64,000 nucleotides of DNA, taken from Auanema rhodensis (Eukaryota > Nematoda > Chromadorea > Rhabditida > Rhabditidae). The DNA is taken from contig OZ059897.1 in the NCBI GenBank assembly GCA_964057225.1, forward strand, positions 3,906,001 to 3,970,000, read 5' to 3'. Shown here in pieces: positions 1-11,379 of this stretch; position 1 is the first letter of the stretch; each line of letters starts with the position of its first letter. Under the pieces are notes generated by a model that was not told the DNA's origin, searched no databases, and saw only the letters and a list, made by a program, of their open reading frames with translations. Position numbers and translations under genes: made by a program.

Positions 1-147
1 GAAATTTTTCGGGAAAATTTTTGTCAAAATGTTTTTGGAAGCAATGTTGAGTGTACATGGGAACTCAACATACACTAATGCATTATTTTTCAAACGATCA
101 TAACTAATTTTTGTATAGAGCGTTTCTCAATGTAGTATAGTGCTGTC
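1..147 (+). repeat. Partial satellite monomer at the left edge
   Basis: This is the last 147 bases of a monomer cut by the window edge. It begins in the word GAAATTTTTCGGG, carries CTCAACATACACT and the tail TAGAGCGTTTCTC, and is followed by GCTGTCG. An H-type tail before an A-type monomer fits the H-A-B order seen at 4359-5411 and elsewhere. Confidence 0.9.
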
Positions 148-3100
148 GATGCGGATTTTTAAGCTGCGTTGATCTGTGTTATCAGATTTGAGTTAGCTTA
201 AAAATGCACCGAGATATCAACTGATATATGTTCACGCTTATATCCTCGATTTTCACACTGAAGAAATGATTTTTTCGTTGAATAACATTGTCCATCGTCT
301 TCGTCTTGAAAAAAGGAATCTAAAAACATCTACTTTTTGTGAAATTATTTATAAATTTTTCGGGAAAATTTTTGTCAAAATGTTTTTGGAAGCAATGTTG
401 AGTGTACATGGGAACTCAGCATACACTAATGCATTATTTTTCAAACGATCATAACTAGTTTTTGTATAGAGCGTTTCTCAATGTAGTATAGTGCATTCGA
501 TGCGGATTTTTAAGCTGCGTTGATCTGTGTTATCAGATTTGAGTTAGCTTTAAAATGCACCGAGATATCAACTGATATATGTTCACACTTATATCCTCGA
601 TTTTCACCCTGAAGAAATGATTTTTTCGTTGAATAACATTGTCCATCGTCTTCGTCTTGAAAAAAGGAATCTAAAAACATCTACTTTTTGTGAAATTATT
701 TATAAATTTTTCGGGAAAATTTTTGTCAAAATGTTTTTGAAGCAATGTTGAGTGTACATGGGAACTCAACATACACTAATGCATTATTTTTCAAACGATC
801 ATAACTAATTTTTGTATAGAGCGTTTCTCAATGTAGTATAGTGCTGTCGATGCGGATTTTTAAGCTGCGTTGATCTGTGTTATCAGATTTGAGTTATCTT
901 AAAAATGCACCGAGATATCAACTGATATATGTTCACGCTTATATCCTCGATTTTCACCCTGAAGAAATGATTTTTTCGTTGAATAACATTTACCATCGTC
1001 TTCGTCTTGAAAAAAGAAATCTAAAAACATCTACTTTTTGTGAAATTATTTAGAAATTTTTCGGGAAAATTTTTGTCAAAATGTTTTTCGAAGCAATGTT
1101 GAGTGTACATGGGAACTCAACATACACTAATGCATTATTTTTCAAACGATCATAACTAATTTTTGTATTAAGCGTTTATCAATGTAGTATAGTGCATTCG
1201 ATGCGGATTTTTAAGCTGCGTTGATCTGTGTTATCAGATTTGAGTTAGCTTAAAAATGCACCGAGATATCAACTGATATATGTTCACGCTTATATCCTCG
1301 ATTTTCACCCTGAAGAAATGATTTTTTCGTTGAATAACATTGTCCATCGTCTTCGTCTTGAAAAAAGGAATCTAAAAACATCTACTTTTTGTGAAATTAT
1401 TTAGAAATTTTTCGGGAAAATTTTTGTCAAAATGTTTTTGGAAGCAATGTTGAGTGTACATGGGAACTCAACATACACTAATGCATTATTTTTCAAACGA
1501 TCATAACTAATTTTTGTATTAAGCGTTTATCAATGTAGTATAGTGCATTCGATGCGGATTTTTAAGCTGCGTCGATCTCTGTTATCAGATTTGCGCTAGC
1601 TTGGAAATGCACCGAGATATCAACTGATATAGGTTCACACTTATATCCTCGATTTTCACCCTGAAGAATTAATTTTTTCGTTGAATAACATTGTCCATCG
1701 TCTTTGCCTTGAAAAAAGGAATCTAAAAACATCTACTTTTTGTGAAATTATTTAGAAATTTTTCGGGAAAATTTTTGTCACAATGTTTTTGGAAGCAATG
1801 TTGAGTGTACATGGGAACTCAGCATACACTAATGCATTATTTTTCAAACGATCATAACTAATTTTTGTATAGAGCGTTTCTCAATGTAGTATAGTGCTGT
1901 CGATGCGGATTTTTAAGCTGCGTTGATCTGTGTTATCAGATTTGAGTTAGCTTAAAAATGCACCGAGATATCAACTGATATAGGTTCACACTTATATCCT
2001 CGATTTTCACCCTGAAGAATTAATTTTTTCGTTGAATAACATTGTCCATCGTCTTTGCCTTGAAAAAAGGAATCTAAAAACATCTACTTTTTGTGAAATT
2101 ATTTAGAAATTTTTCGGGAAAATTTTTGTCAAAATGTTTTTGGAAGCAATGTTGAGTGTACATGGGAACTCAACATACACTAATGCATTATTTTTCAAAC
2201 GATCATAACTAATTTTTGTATAGAGCGTTTCTCAATGTAGTATAGTGCATTCGATGCGGATTTTTAAGCTGCGTTGATCTGTGTTATCAGATTTGAGTTA
2301 TCTTAAAAATGCACCGAGATATCAACTGATATATGTTCACGCTTATATCCTCGATTTTCACCCTGAAGAAATGATTTTTTCGTTGAATAACATTGTCCAT
2401 CGTCTTCGTCTTGAAAAAAGGAATCTAAAAACATCTACTTTTTGTGAAATTATTTAGAAATTTTTCGGGAAAATTTTTGTCAAAATGTTTTTGGAAGCAA
2501 TGTTGAGTGTACATGGGAACTCAACATACACTAATGCATTATTTTTCAAACGATCATAACTAATTTTTGTATTAAGCGTTTATCAATGTAGTATAGTGCA
2601 TTCGATGCGGATTTTTAAGCTGCGTCGATCTCTGTTATCAGATTTGCGCTAGCTTGGAAATGCACCGAGATATCAACTGATATAGGTTCACACTTATATC
2701 CTCGATTTTCACCCTGAAGAATTAATTTTTTCGTTGAATAACATTGTCCATCGTCTTTGCCTTGAAAAAAGGAATCTAAAAACATCTACTTTTTGTGAAA
2801 TTATTTAGAAATTTTTCGGGAAAATTTTTGTCACAATGTTTTTGGAAGCAATGTTGAGTGTACATGGGAACTCAGCATACACTAATGCATTATTTTTCAA
2901 ACGATCATAACTAATTTTTGTATAGAGCGTTTCTCAATGTAGTATAGTGCTGTCGATGCGGATTTTTAAGCTGCGTTGATCTGTGTTATCAGATTTGAGT
3001 TAGCTTAAAAATGCACCGAGATAACAACTGATATAGGTTCACACTTATATCCTCGATTTTCACCCTGAAGAATTAATTTTTTCGTTGAATAACATTGTCC

Positions 3101-4073
3101 ATCGTCTTTGCCTTGAAAAAAGGAATCTAAAAACATCTACTTTTTGTGAAATTATTTAGAAATTTTTCGGGAAAATTTTTGTCAAAATGTTTTTGGAAGC
3201 AATGTTGAGTGTACATGGGAACTCAACATACACTAATGCATTATTTTTCAAACGATCATAACTAATTTTTGTATTAAGCGTTTATCAATGTAGTATAGTG
3301 CATTCGATGCGGATTTTTAAGCTGCGTTGATCTGTGTTATCAGATTTGAGTTAGCTTAAAAATGCACCGAGATATCAACTGATATATGTTCACGCTTATA
3401 TCCTCGATTTTCACCCTGAAGAAATGATTTTTTCGTTGAATAACATTGTCCATCGTCTTCGTCTTGAAAAAAGGAATCTAAAAACATCTACTTTTTGTGA
3501 AATTATTTAGAAATTTTTCGGGAAAATTTTTGTCAAAATGTTTTTGGAAGCAATGTTGAGTGTACATGGGAACTCAACATACACTAATGCATTATTTTTC
3601 AAACGATCATAACTAATTTTTGTATTAAGCGTTTATCAATGTAGTATAGTGCATTCGATGCGGATTTTTAAGCTGCGTCGATCTGTGTTATCAGATTTGC
3701 GCTAGCTTAAAAATGCACCGAGATATCAACTCATATAGGTTCACACTTATATCCTCGATTTTCACCCTGAAGAATTAATTTTTTCGTTGAATAACATTGT
3801 CCATCGTCTTTGCCTTGAAAAAAGGAATCTAAAAACATCTACTTTTTGTGAAATTATTTAGAAATTTTTCGGGAAAATTTTTGTCACAATGTTTTTGGAA
3901 GCAATGTTGAGTGTACATGGGAACTCAGCATACACTAATGCATTATTTTTCAAACGATCATAACTAATTTTTGTATAGAGCGTTTCTCAATGTAGTATAG
4001 TGCTGTCGATGCGGATTTTTAAGCTGCGTTGATCTGTGTTATCAGATTTGAGTTAGCTTAAAAATGCACCGAG

Positions 4074-4087
4074 ATATCAACTGATAT
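4074..4087. other. Dyad in many monomers: ATATCA-AC-TGATAT (representative copy)
   Basis: Perfect 6-bp inverted repeat with a two-base centre at monomer bases 66-79. It is intact in most left-domain monomers. It is broken in different ways in several types: GTAATCAAC in K and its relatives, CTCATAT in G, CTTATAT in the right-domain type, and GATAACAAC at about 3022. Confidence 0.7.
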
Positions 4088-4132
4088 ATGTTCACGCTTA
4101 TATCCTCGATTTTCACACTGAAGAAATGATTT

Positions 4133-4149
4133 TTTCGTTGAATAACATT
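4133..4149 (+). other. CENP-B-box-like half motif (representative copy)
   Basis: The 17 bases begin TTTCGTTGAA, matching the 5' half of the mammalian CENP-B box (YTTCGTTGGAARCGGGA) at nine of the first ten positions. The 3' half, including the essential CGGG, does not match. Types with GAAAAAC match 11 of 17 overall. The word TTCGTTGAA is kept in almost all monomers; exceptions are TTCATTGAA near 45914 and 49425 and TTCGTTAAA near 42755, 46266, 49777, 56096 and 62421. Resemblance only: binding is not implied. Confidence 0.35.
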
Positions 4150-4212
4150 GTCCATCGTCTTCGTCTTGAGAAAAGGAATCTAAAAACATCTACTTTTTGT
4201 GAAATTATTTAT

Positions 4213-4231
4213 AAATTTTTCGGGAAAATTT
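4213..4231. other. AT-rich dyad AAATTTT-TCGGG-AAAATTT (representative copy)
   Basis: Seven-base arms around TCGGG at monomer bases 205-223, conserved in nearly every copy. Exceptions are TTTTCCGGG near 47751, 51262 and 53017, TTTTACGGG near 40380 and GGGAAACTTT near 46704 and 50215. It sits inside the most A/T-tract-rich part of the monomer. Confidence 0.65.
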
Positions 4232-4255
4232 TTGTCAAAATGTTTTTGGAAGCAA

Positions 4256-4281
4256 TGTTGAGTGTACATGGGAACTCAACA
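4256..4281. other. Dyad in each monomer: TGTTGAGT / ACTCAACA (representative copy)
   Basis: Perfect 8-bp inverted repeat with a 10-base spacer at monomer bases 248-273. It overlaps a second, mutually exclusive pair, AGTGTA and TACACT (bases 253-258 and 274-279). About half the monomers have ACTCAGCA, which puts one mismatch in the first stem and leaves the second intact. It could form a cruciform or be a binding site for a dimeric protein; neither is shown by the sequence. Confidence 0.7.
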
Positions 4282-6464
4282 TACACTAATGCATTATTTT
4301 TCAAACGATCATAACTAATTTTTGTATAGAGCGTTTCTCAATGTAGTATAGTGCATTCGATGCGGATTTTTAAGCTGCGTTGATCTGTGTTATCAGATTT
4401 GAGTTAGCTTAAAAATGCACCGAGATATCAACTGATATATGTTCACACTTATATCCTCGATTTTCACCCTGAAGAAATGATTTTTTCGTTGAAAAACATT
4501 GTCCATCGTATTCGTCTTGAAAAAAGGAATCTAAAAACATCTACTTTTTGTGAAATTAATTAGAAATTTTTCGGGAAAATTTTTGTCAAAATGTTTTTGG
4601 AAGCAATGTTGAGTGTACATGGGAACTCAACATACACTAATGCATTATTTTTCAAACGATCATAACTAATTTTTGTATAGAGCGTTTCTCAATGTAGTAT
4701 AGTGCTGTCGATGCGGATTTTTAAGCTGCGTTGATCTGTGTTATCAGATTTGAGTTAGCTTAAAAATGCACCGAGATATCAACTGATATATGTTCACGCT
4801 TATATCCTCGATTTTCACACTGAAGAAATGATTTTTTCGTTGAATAACATTGTCCATCGTCTTCGTCTTGAAAAAAGGAATCTAAAAACATCTACTTTTT
4901 GTGAAATTATTTATAAATTTTTCGGGAAAATTTTTGTCAAAATGTTTTTGGAAGCAATGTTGAGTGTACATGGGAACTCAGCATACACTAATGCATTATT
5001 TTTCAAACGATCATAACTAGTTTTTGTATAGAGCGTTTCTCAATGTAGTATAGTGCATTCGATGCGGATTTTTAAGCTGCGTTGATCTGTGTTATCAGAT
5101 TTGAGTTAGCTTAAAAATGCACCGAGATATCAACTGATATATGTTCACACTTATATCCTCGATTTTCACCCTGAAGAAATGATTTTTTCGTTGAATAACA
5201 TTGTCCATCGTCTTCGTCTTGAAAAAAGGAATCTAAAAACATCTACTTTTTGTGAAATTATTCATAAATTTTTCGGGAAAATTTTTGTCAAAATGTTTTT
5301 GGAAGCAATGTTGAGTGTACATGGGAACTCAACATACACTAATGCATTATTTTTCAAACGATCATAACTAATTTTTGTATAGAGCGTTTCTCAATGTAGT
5401 ATAGTGCTGTCGATGCGGATTTTTAAGCTGCGTTGATCTGTGTTATCAGATTTGAGTTAGCTTAAAAATGCACCGAGATATCAACTGATATATGTTCACG
5501 CTTATATCCTCGATTTTCACACTGAAGAAATGATTTTTTCGTTGAATAACATTGTCCATCGTCTTCGTCTTGAAAAAAGGAATCTAAAAACATCTACTTT
5601 TTGTGAAATTATTTATAAATTTTTCGGGAAAATTTTTGTCAAAATGTTTTTGGAAGCAATGTTGAGTGTACATGGGAACTCAGCATACACTAATGCATTA
5701 TTTTTCAAACGATCATAACTAATTTTTGTATAGAGCGTTTCTCAATGTAGTATAGTGCATTCGATGCGGATTTTTAAGCTGCGTTGATCTGTGTTATCAG
5801 ATTTGAGTTATCTTAAAAATGCACCGAGATATCAACTGATATATGTTCACGCTTATATCCTCGATTTTCACCCTGAAGAAATGATTTTTTCGTTGAATAA
5901 CATTTACCATCGTCTTCGTCTTGAAAAAAGAAATCTAAAAACATCTACTTTTTGTGAAATTATTTAGAAATTTTTCGGGAAAATTTTTGTCAAAATGTTT
6001 TTCGAAGCAATGTTGAGTGTACATGGGAACTCAACATACACTAATGCATTATTTTTCAAACAATCATAACTAATTTTTGTATTAAGCGTTTATCAATGTA
6101 GTATAGTGCATTCGATGCGGATTTTTAAGCTGCGTTGATCTGTGTTATCAGATTTGAGTTAGCTTAAAAATGCACCGAGATATCAACTGATATATGTTCA
6201 CGCTTATATCCTCGATTTTCACCCTGAAGAAATGATTTTTTCGTTGAATAACATTGTCCATCGTCTTCGTCTTAAAAAAAGGAATCTAAAAACATCTACT
6301 TTTTGTGAAATTATTTAGAAATTTTTCGGGAAAATTTTTGTCAAAATGTTTTTGGAAGCAATGTTGAGTGTACATGGGAACTCAACATACACTAATGCAT
6401 TATTTTTCAAACGATCATAACTAATTTTTGTATTAAGCGTTTATCAATGTAGTATAGTGCATTC

Positions 6465-8219
6465 GATGCGGATTTTTAAGCTGCGTCGATCTCTGTTATC
6501 AGATTTGCGCTAGCTTGGAAATGCACCGAGATATCAACTGATATAGGTTCACACTTATATCCTCGATTTTCACCCTGAAGAATTAATTTTTTCGTTGAAT
6601 AACATTGTCCATCGTCTTTGCCTTGAAAAAAGGAATCTAAAAACATCTACTTTTTGTGAAATTATTTAGAAATTTTTCGGGAAAATTTTTGTCACAATGT
6701 TTTTGGAAGCAATGTTGAGTGTACATGGGAACTCAGCATACACTAATGCATTATTTTTCAAACGATCATAACTAATTTTTGTATAGAGCGTTTCTCAATG
6801 TAGTATAGTGCTGTCGATGCGGATTTTTAAGCTGCGTTGATCTGTGTTATCAGATTTGAGTTAGCTTAAAAATGCACCGAGATATCAACTGATATAGGTT
6901 CACACTTATATCCTCGATTTTCACCCTGAAGAATTAATTTTTTCGTTGAATAACATTGTCCATCGTCTTTGCCTTGAAAAAAGGAATCTAAAAACATCTA
7001 CTTTTTGTGAAATTATTTAGAAATTTTTCGGGAAAATTTTTGTCAAAATGTTTTTGGAAGCAATGTTGAGTGTACATGGGAACTCAACATACACTAATGC
7101 ATTATTTTTCAAACGATCATAACTAATTTTTGTATAGAGCGTTTCTCAATGTAGTATAGTGCATTCGATGCGGATTTTTAAGCTGCGTTGATCTGTGTTA
7201 TCAGATTTGAGTTATCTTAAAAATGCACCGAGATATCAACTGATATATGTTCACGCTTATATCCTCGATTTTCACCCTGAAGAAATGATTTTTTCGTTGA
7301 ATAACATTTACCATCGTCTTCGTCTTGAAAAAAGGAATCTAAAAACATCTACTTTTTGTGAAATTATTTAGAAATTTTTCGGGAAAATTTTTGTCAAAAT
7401 GTTTTTGGAAGCAATGTTGAGTGTACATGGGAACTCAACATACACTAATGCATTATTTTTCAAACGATCATAACTAATTTTTGTATTAAGCGTTTATCAA
7501 TGTAGTATAGTGCATTCGATGCGGATTTTTAAGCTGCGTTGATCTGTGTTATCAGATTTGAGTTAGCTTAAAAATGCACCGAGATATCAACTGATATATG
7601 TTCACGCTTATATCCTCGATTTTCACCCTGAAGAAATGATTTTTTCGTTGAATAACATTGTCCATCGTCTTCGTCTTGAAAAAAGGAATCTAAAAACATC
7701 TACTTTTTGTGAAATTATTTAGAAATTTTTCGGGAAAATTTTTGTCAAAATGTTTTTGGAAGCAATGTTGAGTGTACATGGGAACTCAACATACACTAAT
7801 GCATTATTTTTCAAACGATCATAACTAATTTTTGTATTAAGCGTTTATCAATGTAGTATAGTGCATTCGATGCGGATTTTTAAGCTGCGTCGATCTGTGT
7901 TATCAGATTTGCGCTAGCTTAAAAATGCACCGAGATATCAACTCATATAGGTTCACACTTATATCCTCGATTTTCACCCTGAAGAATTAATTTTTTCGTT
8001 GAATAACATTGTCCATCGTCTTTGCCTTGAAATAAGGAATCTAAAAACATCTACTTTTTGTGAAATTATTTAGAAATTTTTCGGGAAAATTTTTGTCACA
8101 ATGTTTTTGGAAGCAATGTTGAGTGTACATGGGAACTCAACATACACTAATGCATTATTTTTCAAACGATCATAACTAATTTTTGTATTAAGCGTTTCTC
8201 AATGTAGTATAGTGCATTC
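6465..8219 (+). repeat. Five-monomer block E-F-C'-D-G (1755 bp) with a mosaic end
   Basis: This block matches the first five monomers of the eight-monomer unit. In the other copies G is followed by A and then H. Here the last monomer (7869-8219) starts as G (ACTCATATAGG, GTCACAATG) but ends with CTCAACATAC and a tail of TTAAGCGTTTCTC. That tail combines the TTAAG of one tail class with the TTTCTC of the other. H follows directly, so one A monomer is missing. The G monomer also has GAAATAAGG (about 8031), which is private. Confidence 0.75.
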
Positions 8220-9624
8220 GATGCGGATTTTTAAGCTGCGTTGATCTGTGTTATCAGATTTGAGTTAGCTTAAAAATGCACCGAGATATCAACTGATATA
8301 TGTTCACACTTATATCCTCGATTTTCACCCTGAAGAAATGATTTTTTCGTTGAAAAACATTGTCCATCGTATTCGTCTTGAAAAAAGGAATCTAAAAACA
8401 TCTACTTTTTGTGAAATTAATTAGAAATTTTTCGGGAAAATTTTTGTCAAAATGTTTTTGGAAGCAATGTTGAGTGTACATGGGAACTCAACATACACTA
8501 ATGCATTATTTTTCAAACGATCATAACTAATTTTTGTATAGAGCGTTTCTCAATGTAGTATAGTGCTGTCGATGCGGATTTTTAAGCTGCGTTGATCTGT
8601 GTTATCAGATTTGAGTTAGCTTAAAAATGCACCGAGATATCAACTGATATATGTTCACGCTTATATCCTCGATTTTCACACTGAAGAAATGATTTTTTCG
8701 TTGAATAACATTGTCCATCGTCTTCGTCTTGAAAAAAGGAATCTAAAAACATCTACTTTTTGTGAAATTATTTATAAATTTTTCGGGAAAATTTTTGTCA
8801 AAATGTTTTTGGAAGCAATGTTGAGTGTACATGGGAACTCAGCATACACTAATGCATTATTTTTCAAACGATCATAACTAGTTTTTGTATAGAGCGTTTC
8901 TCAATGTAGTATAGTGCATTCGATGCGGATTTTTAAGCTGCGTTGATCTGTGTTATCAGATTTGAGTTAGCTTAAAAATGCACCGAGATATCAACTGATA
9001 TATGTTCACGCTTATATCCTCGATTTTCACCCTGAAGAAATGATTTTTTTCGTTGAATAACATTGTCCATCGTCTTCGTCTTGAAAAAAGGAATCTAAAA
9101 ACATCTACTTTTTGTGAAATTATTTATAAATTTTTCGGGAAAATTTTTGTCAAAATGTTTTTGGAAGCAATGTTGAGTGTACATGGGAACTCAACATACA
9201 CTAATGCATTATTTTTCAAACGATCATAACTAATTTTTGTATAGAGCGTTTCTCAATGTAGTATAGTGCTGTCGATGCGGATTTTTAAGCTGCGTTGATC
9301 TGTGTTATCAGATTTGAGTTAGCTTAAAAATGCACCGAGATATCAACTGATATATGTTCACGCTTATATCCTCGATTTTCACACTGAAGAAATGATTTTT
9401 TCGTTGAATAACATTGTCCATCGTCTTCGTCTTGAAAAAAGGAATCTAAAAACATCTACTTTTTGTGAAATTATTTATAAATTTTTCGGGAAAATTTTTG
9501 TCAAAATGTTTTTGGAAGCAATGTTGAGTGTACATGGGAACTCAGCATACACTAATGCATTATTTTTCAAACGATCATAACTAATTTTTGTATAGAGCGT
9601 TTCTCAATGTAGTATAGTGCATTC

Positions 9625-11379
9625 GATGCGGATTTTTAAGCTGCGTTGATCTGTGTTATCAGATTTGAGTTAGCTTAAAAATGCACCGAGATATCAACTG
9701 ATATATGTTCACACTTATATCCTCGATTTTCACCCTGAAGAAATGATTTTTTCGTTGAAAAACATTGTCCATCGTATTCGTCTTGAAAAAAGGAATCTAA
9801 AAACATCTACTTTTTGTGAAATTAATTAGAAATTTTTCGGGAAAATTTTTGTCAAAATGTTTTTGGAAGCAATGTTTAGTGTACATGGGAACTCAACATA
9901 CACTAATGCATTATTTTTCAAACGATCATAACTAATTTTTGTATAGAGCGTTTCTCAATGTAGTATAGTGCTGTCGATGCGGATTTTTAAGCTGCGTTGA
10001 TCTGTGTTATCAGATTTGAGTTAGCTTAAAAATGCACCGAGATATCAACTGATATATGGTCACGCTTATATCCTCGATTTTCACCCTGAAGAAATGATTT
10101 TTTCGTTGAATAACATTGTCCATCGTCTTCGTCTTGAAAAAAGGAATCTAAAAACATCTACTTTTTGTGAAATTATTTAGAAATTTTTCGGGAAAATTTT
10201 TGTCAAAATGTTTTTGGAAGCAATGTTGAGTGTACATGGGAACTCAACATACACTAATGCATTATTTTTCAAACGATCATAACTAATTTTTGTATTAAGC
10301 GTTTATCAATGTAGTATAGTGCATTCGATGCGGATTTTTAAGCTGCGTCGATCTCTGTTATCAGATTTGCGCTAGCTTGGAAATGCACCGAGATATCAAC
10401 TGATATAGGTTCACACTTATATCCTCGATTTTCACCCTGAAGAATTAATTTTTTCGTTGAATAACATTGTCCATCGTCTTTGCCTTGAAAAAAGGAATCT
10501 AAAAACATCTACTTTTTGTGAAATTATTTATAAATTTTTCGGGAAAATTTTTGTCAAAATGTTTTTGGAAGCAATGTTGAGTGTACATGGGAACTCAGCA
10601 TACACTAATGCATTATTTTTCAAACGATCATAACTAATTTTTGTATAGAGCGTTTCTCAATGTAGTATAGTGCATTCGATGCGGATTTTTAAGCTGCGTT
10701 GATCTGTGTTATCAGATTTGAGTTAGCTTAAAAATGCACCGAGATATCAACTGATATATGTTCACACTTATATCCTCGATTTTCACCCTGAAGAAATGAT
10801 TTTTTCGTTGAAAAACATTGTCCATCGTATTCGTCTTGAAAAAAGGAATCTAAAAACATCTACTTTTTGTGAAATTAATTAGAAATTTTTCGGGAAAATT
10901 TTTGTCAAAATGTTTTTGGAAGCAATGTTTAGAGTACATGGGAACTCAACATACACTAATGCATTATTTTTCAAACGATCATAACTAATTTTTGTATAGA
11001 GCGTTTCTCAATGTAGTATAGTGCTGTCGATGCGGATTTTTAAGCTGCGTTGATCTGTGTTATCAGATTTGAGTTAGCTTAAAAATGCACCGAGATATCA
11101 ACTGATATATGGTCACGCTTATATCCTCGATTTTCACCCTGAAGAAATGATTTTTTCGTTGAATAACATTGTCCATCGTCTTCGTCTTGAAAAAAGGAAT
11201 CTAAAAACATCTACTTTTTGTGAAATTATTTATAAATTTTTCGGGAAAATTTTTGTCAAAATGTTTTTGGAAGCAATGTTGAGTGTACATGGGAACTCAG
11301 CATACACTAATGCATTATTTTTCAAACGATCATAACTAATTTTTGTATAGAGCGTTTCTCAATGTAGTATAGTGCATTC
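9625..11379 (+). repeat. Five-monomer unit H-I-E'-H-I, first tandem copy (1755 bp)
   Basis: Order: H with ATGTTTAGTG, I with ATGGTCACG, E' (CGATCTCTG head but TATAAA and CTCAGC tail), H with the private change GTTTAGAGTAC, and an I-headed chimera. The next copy begins exactly 1755 bp later. The chimera at 11029-11379 is I on its left (ATGGTCACG, CACCCTG) and A on its right (TATAAA, CTCAGC, TAGAG), and marks the junction between the copies. Confidence 0.85.

Larger units (their letters stand above)
2604..5060 (+). repeat. Seven-monomer HOR unit E-F-D-G-A-H-A (2457 bp)
   Basis: Seven monomers of exactly 351 bp on average occur in the order E, F, D, G, A, H, A. The order matches the eight-monomer units at 18402-21209 and 25423-28230 except that the C' monomer is missing between F and D. 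The F copy here has the private change GATAACAACT (about 3022) in place of GATATCAACT, and its tail is TTAAGCGTTTATC, which normally belongs to C' or D. That tail is the trace of the missing monomer: the exchange joined an F body to the tail of the next unit. Confidence 0.75.

Noticed and set aside
266-454. Recurrent 62-codon open frame as a real tandem gene family
   Set aside because: The frame is open only in monomers that happen to lack an in-frame TAG and have ATGATT; most copies are closed. Non-coding parts of the monomer are conserved equally well, and there is no promoter, signal or domain I recognise. Copies also break by a stop (about 15051) and T-run shifts (about 9043, 15362, 21332) with no other consequence.
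4213-4231. The AAATTTT-TCGGG-AAAATTT dyad as a transcription terminator
   Set aside because: The arms are purely A/T and the context is a eukaryotic-type satellite with no upstream gene. The hairpin would be weak and occurs in every monomer.
4098-4240. TATA-like words (TATATCC, TATAAATTTT) as promoters
   Set aside because: Such words are expected in 68% AT sequence, and TATAAA is simply a type marker against TAGAAA. No gene lies downstream.
4227-4330. Internal ~90-bp duplication within the monomer (AATTTTTGT at monomer bases 219 and 309)
   Set aside because: Only nine bases match clearly; the similarity that follows is patchy and could be chance in AT-rich sequence.
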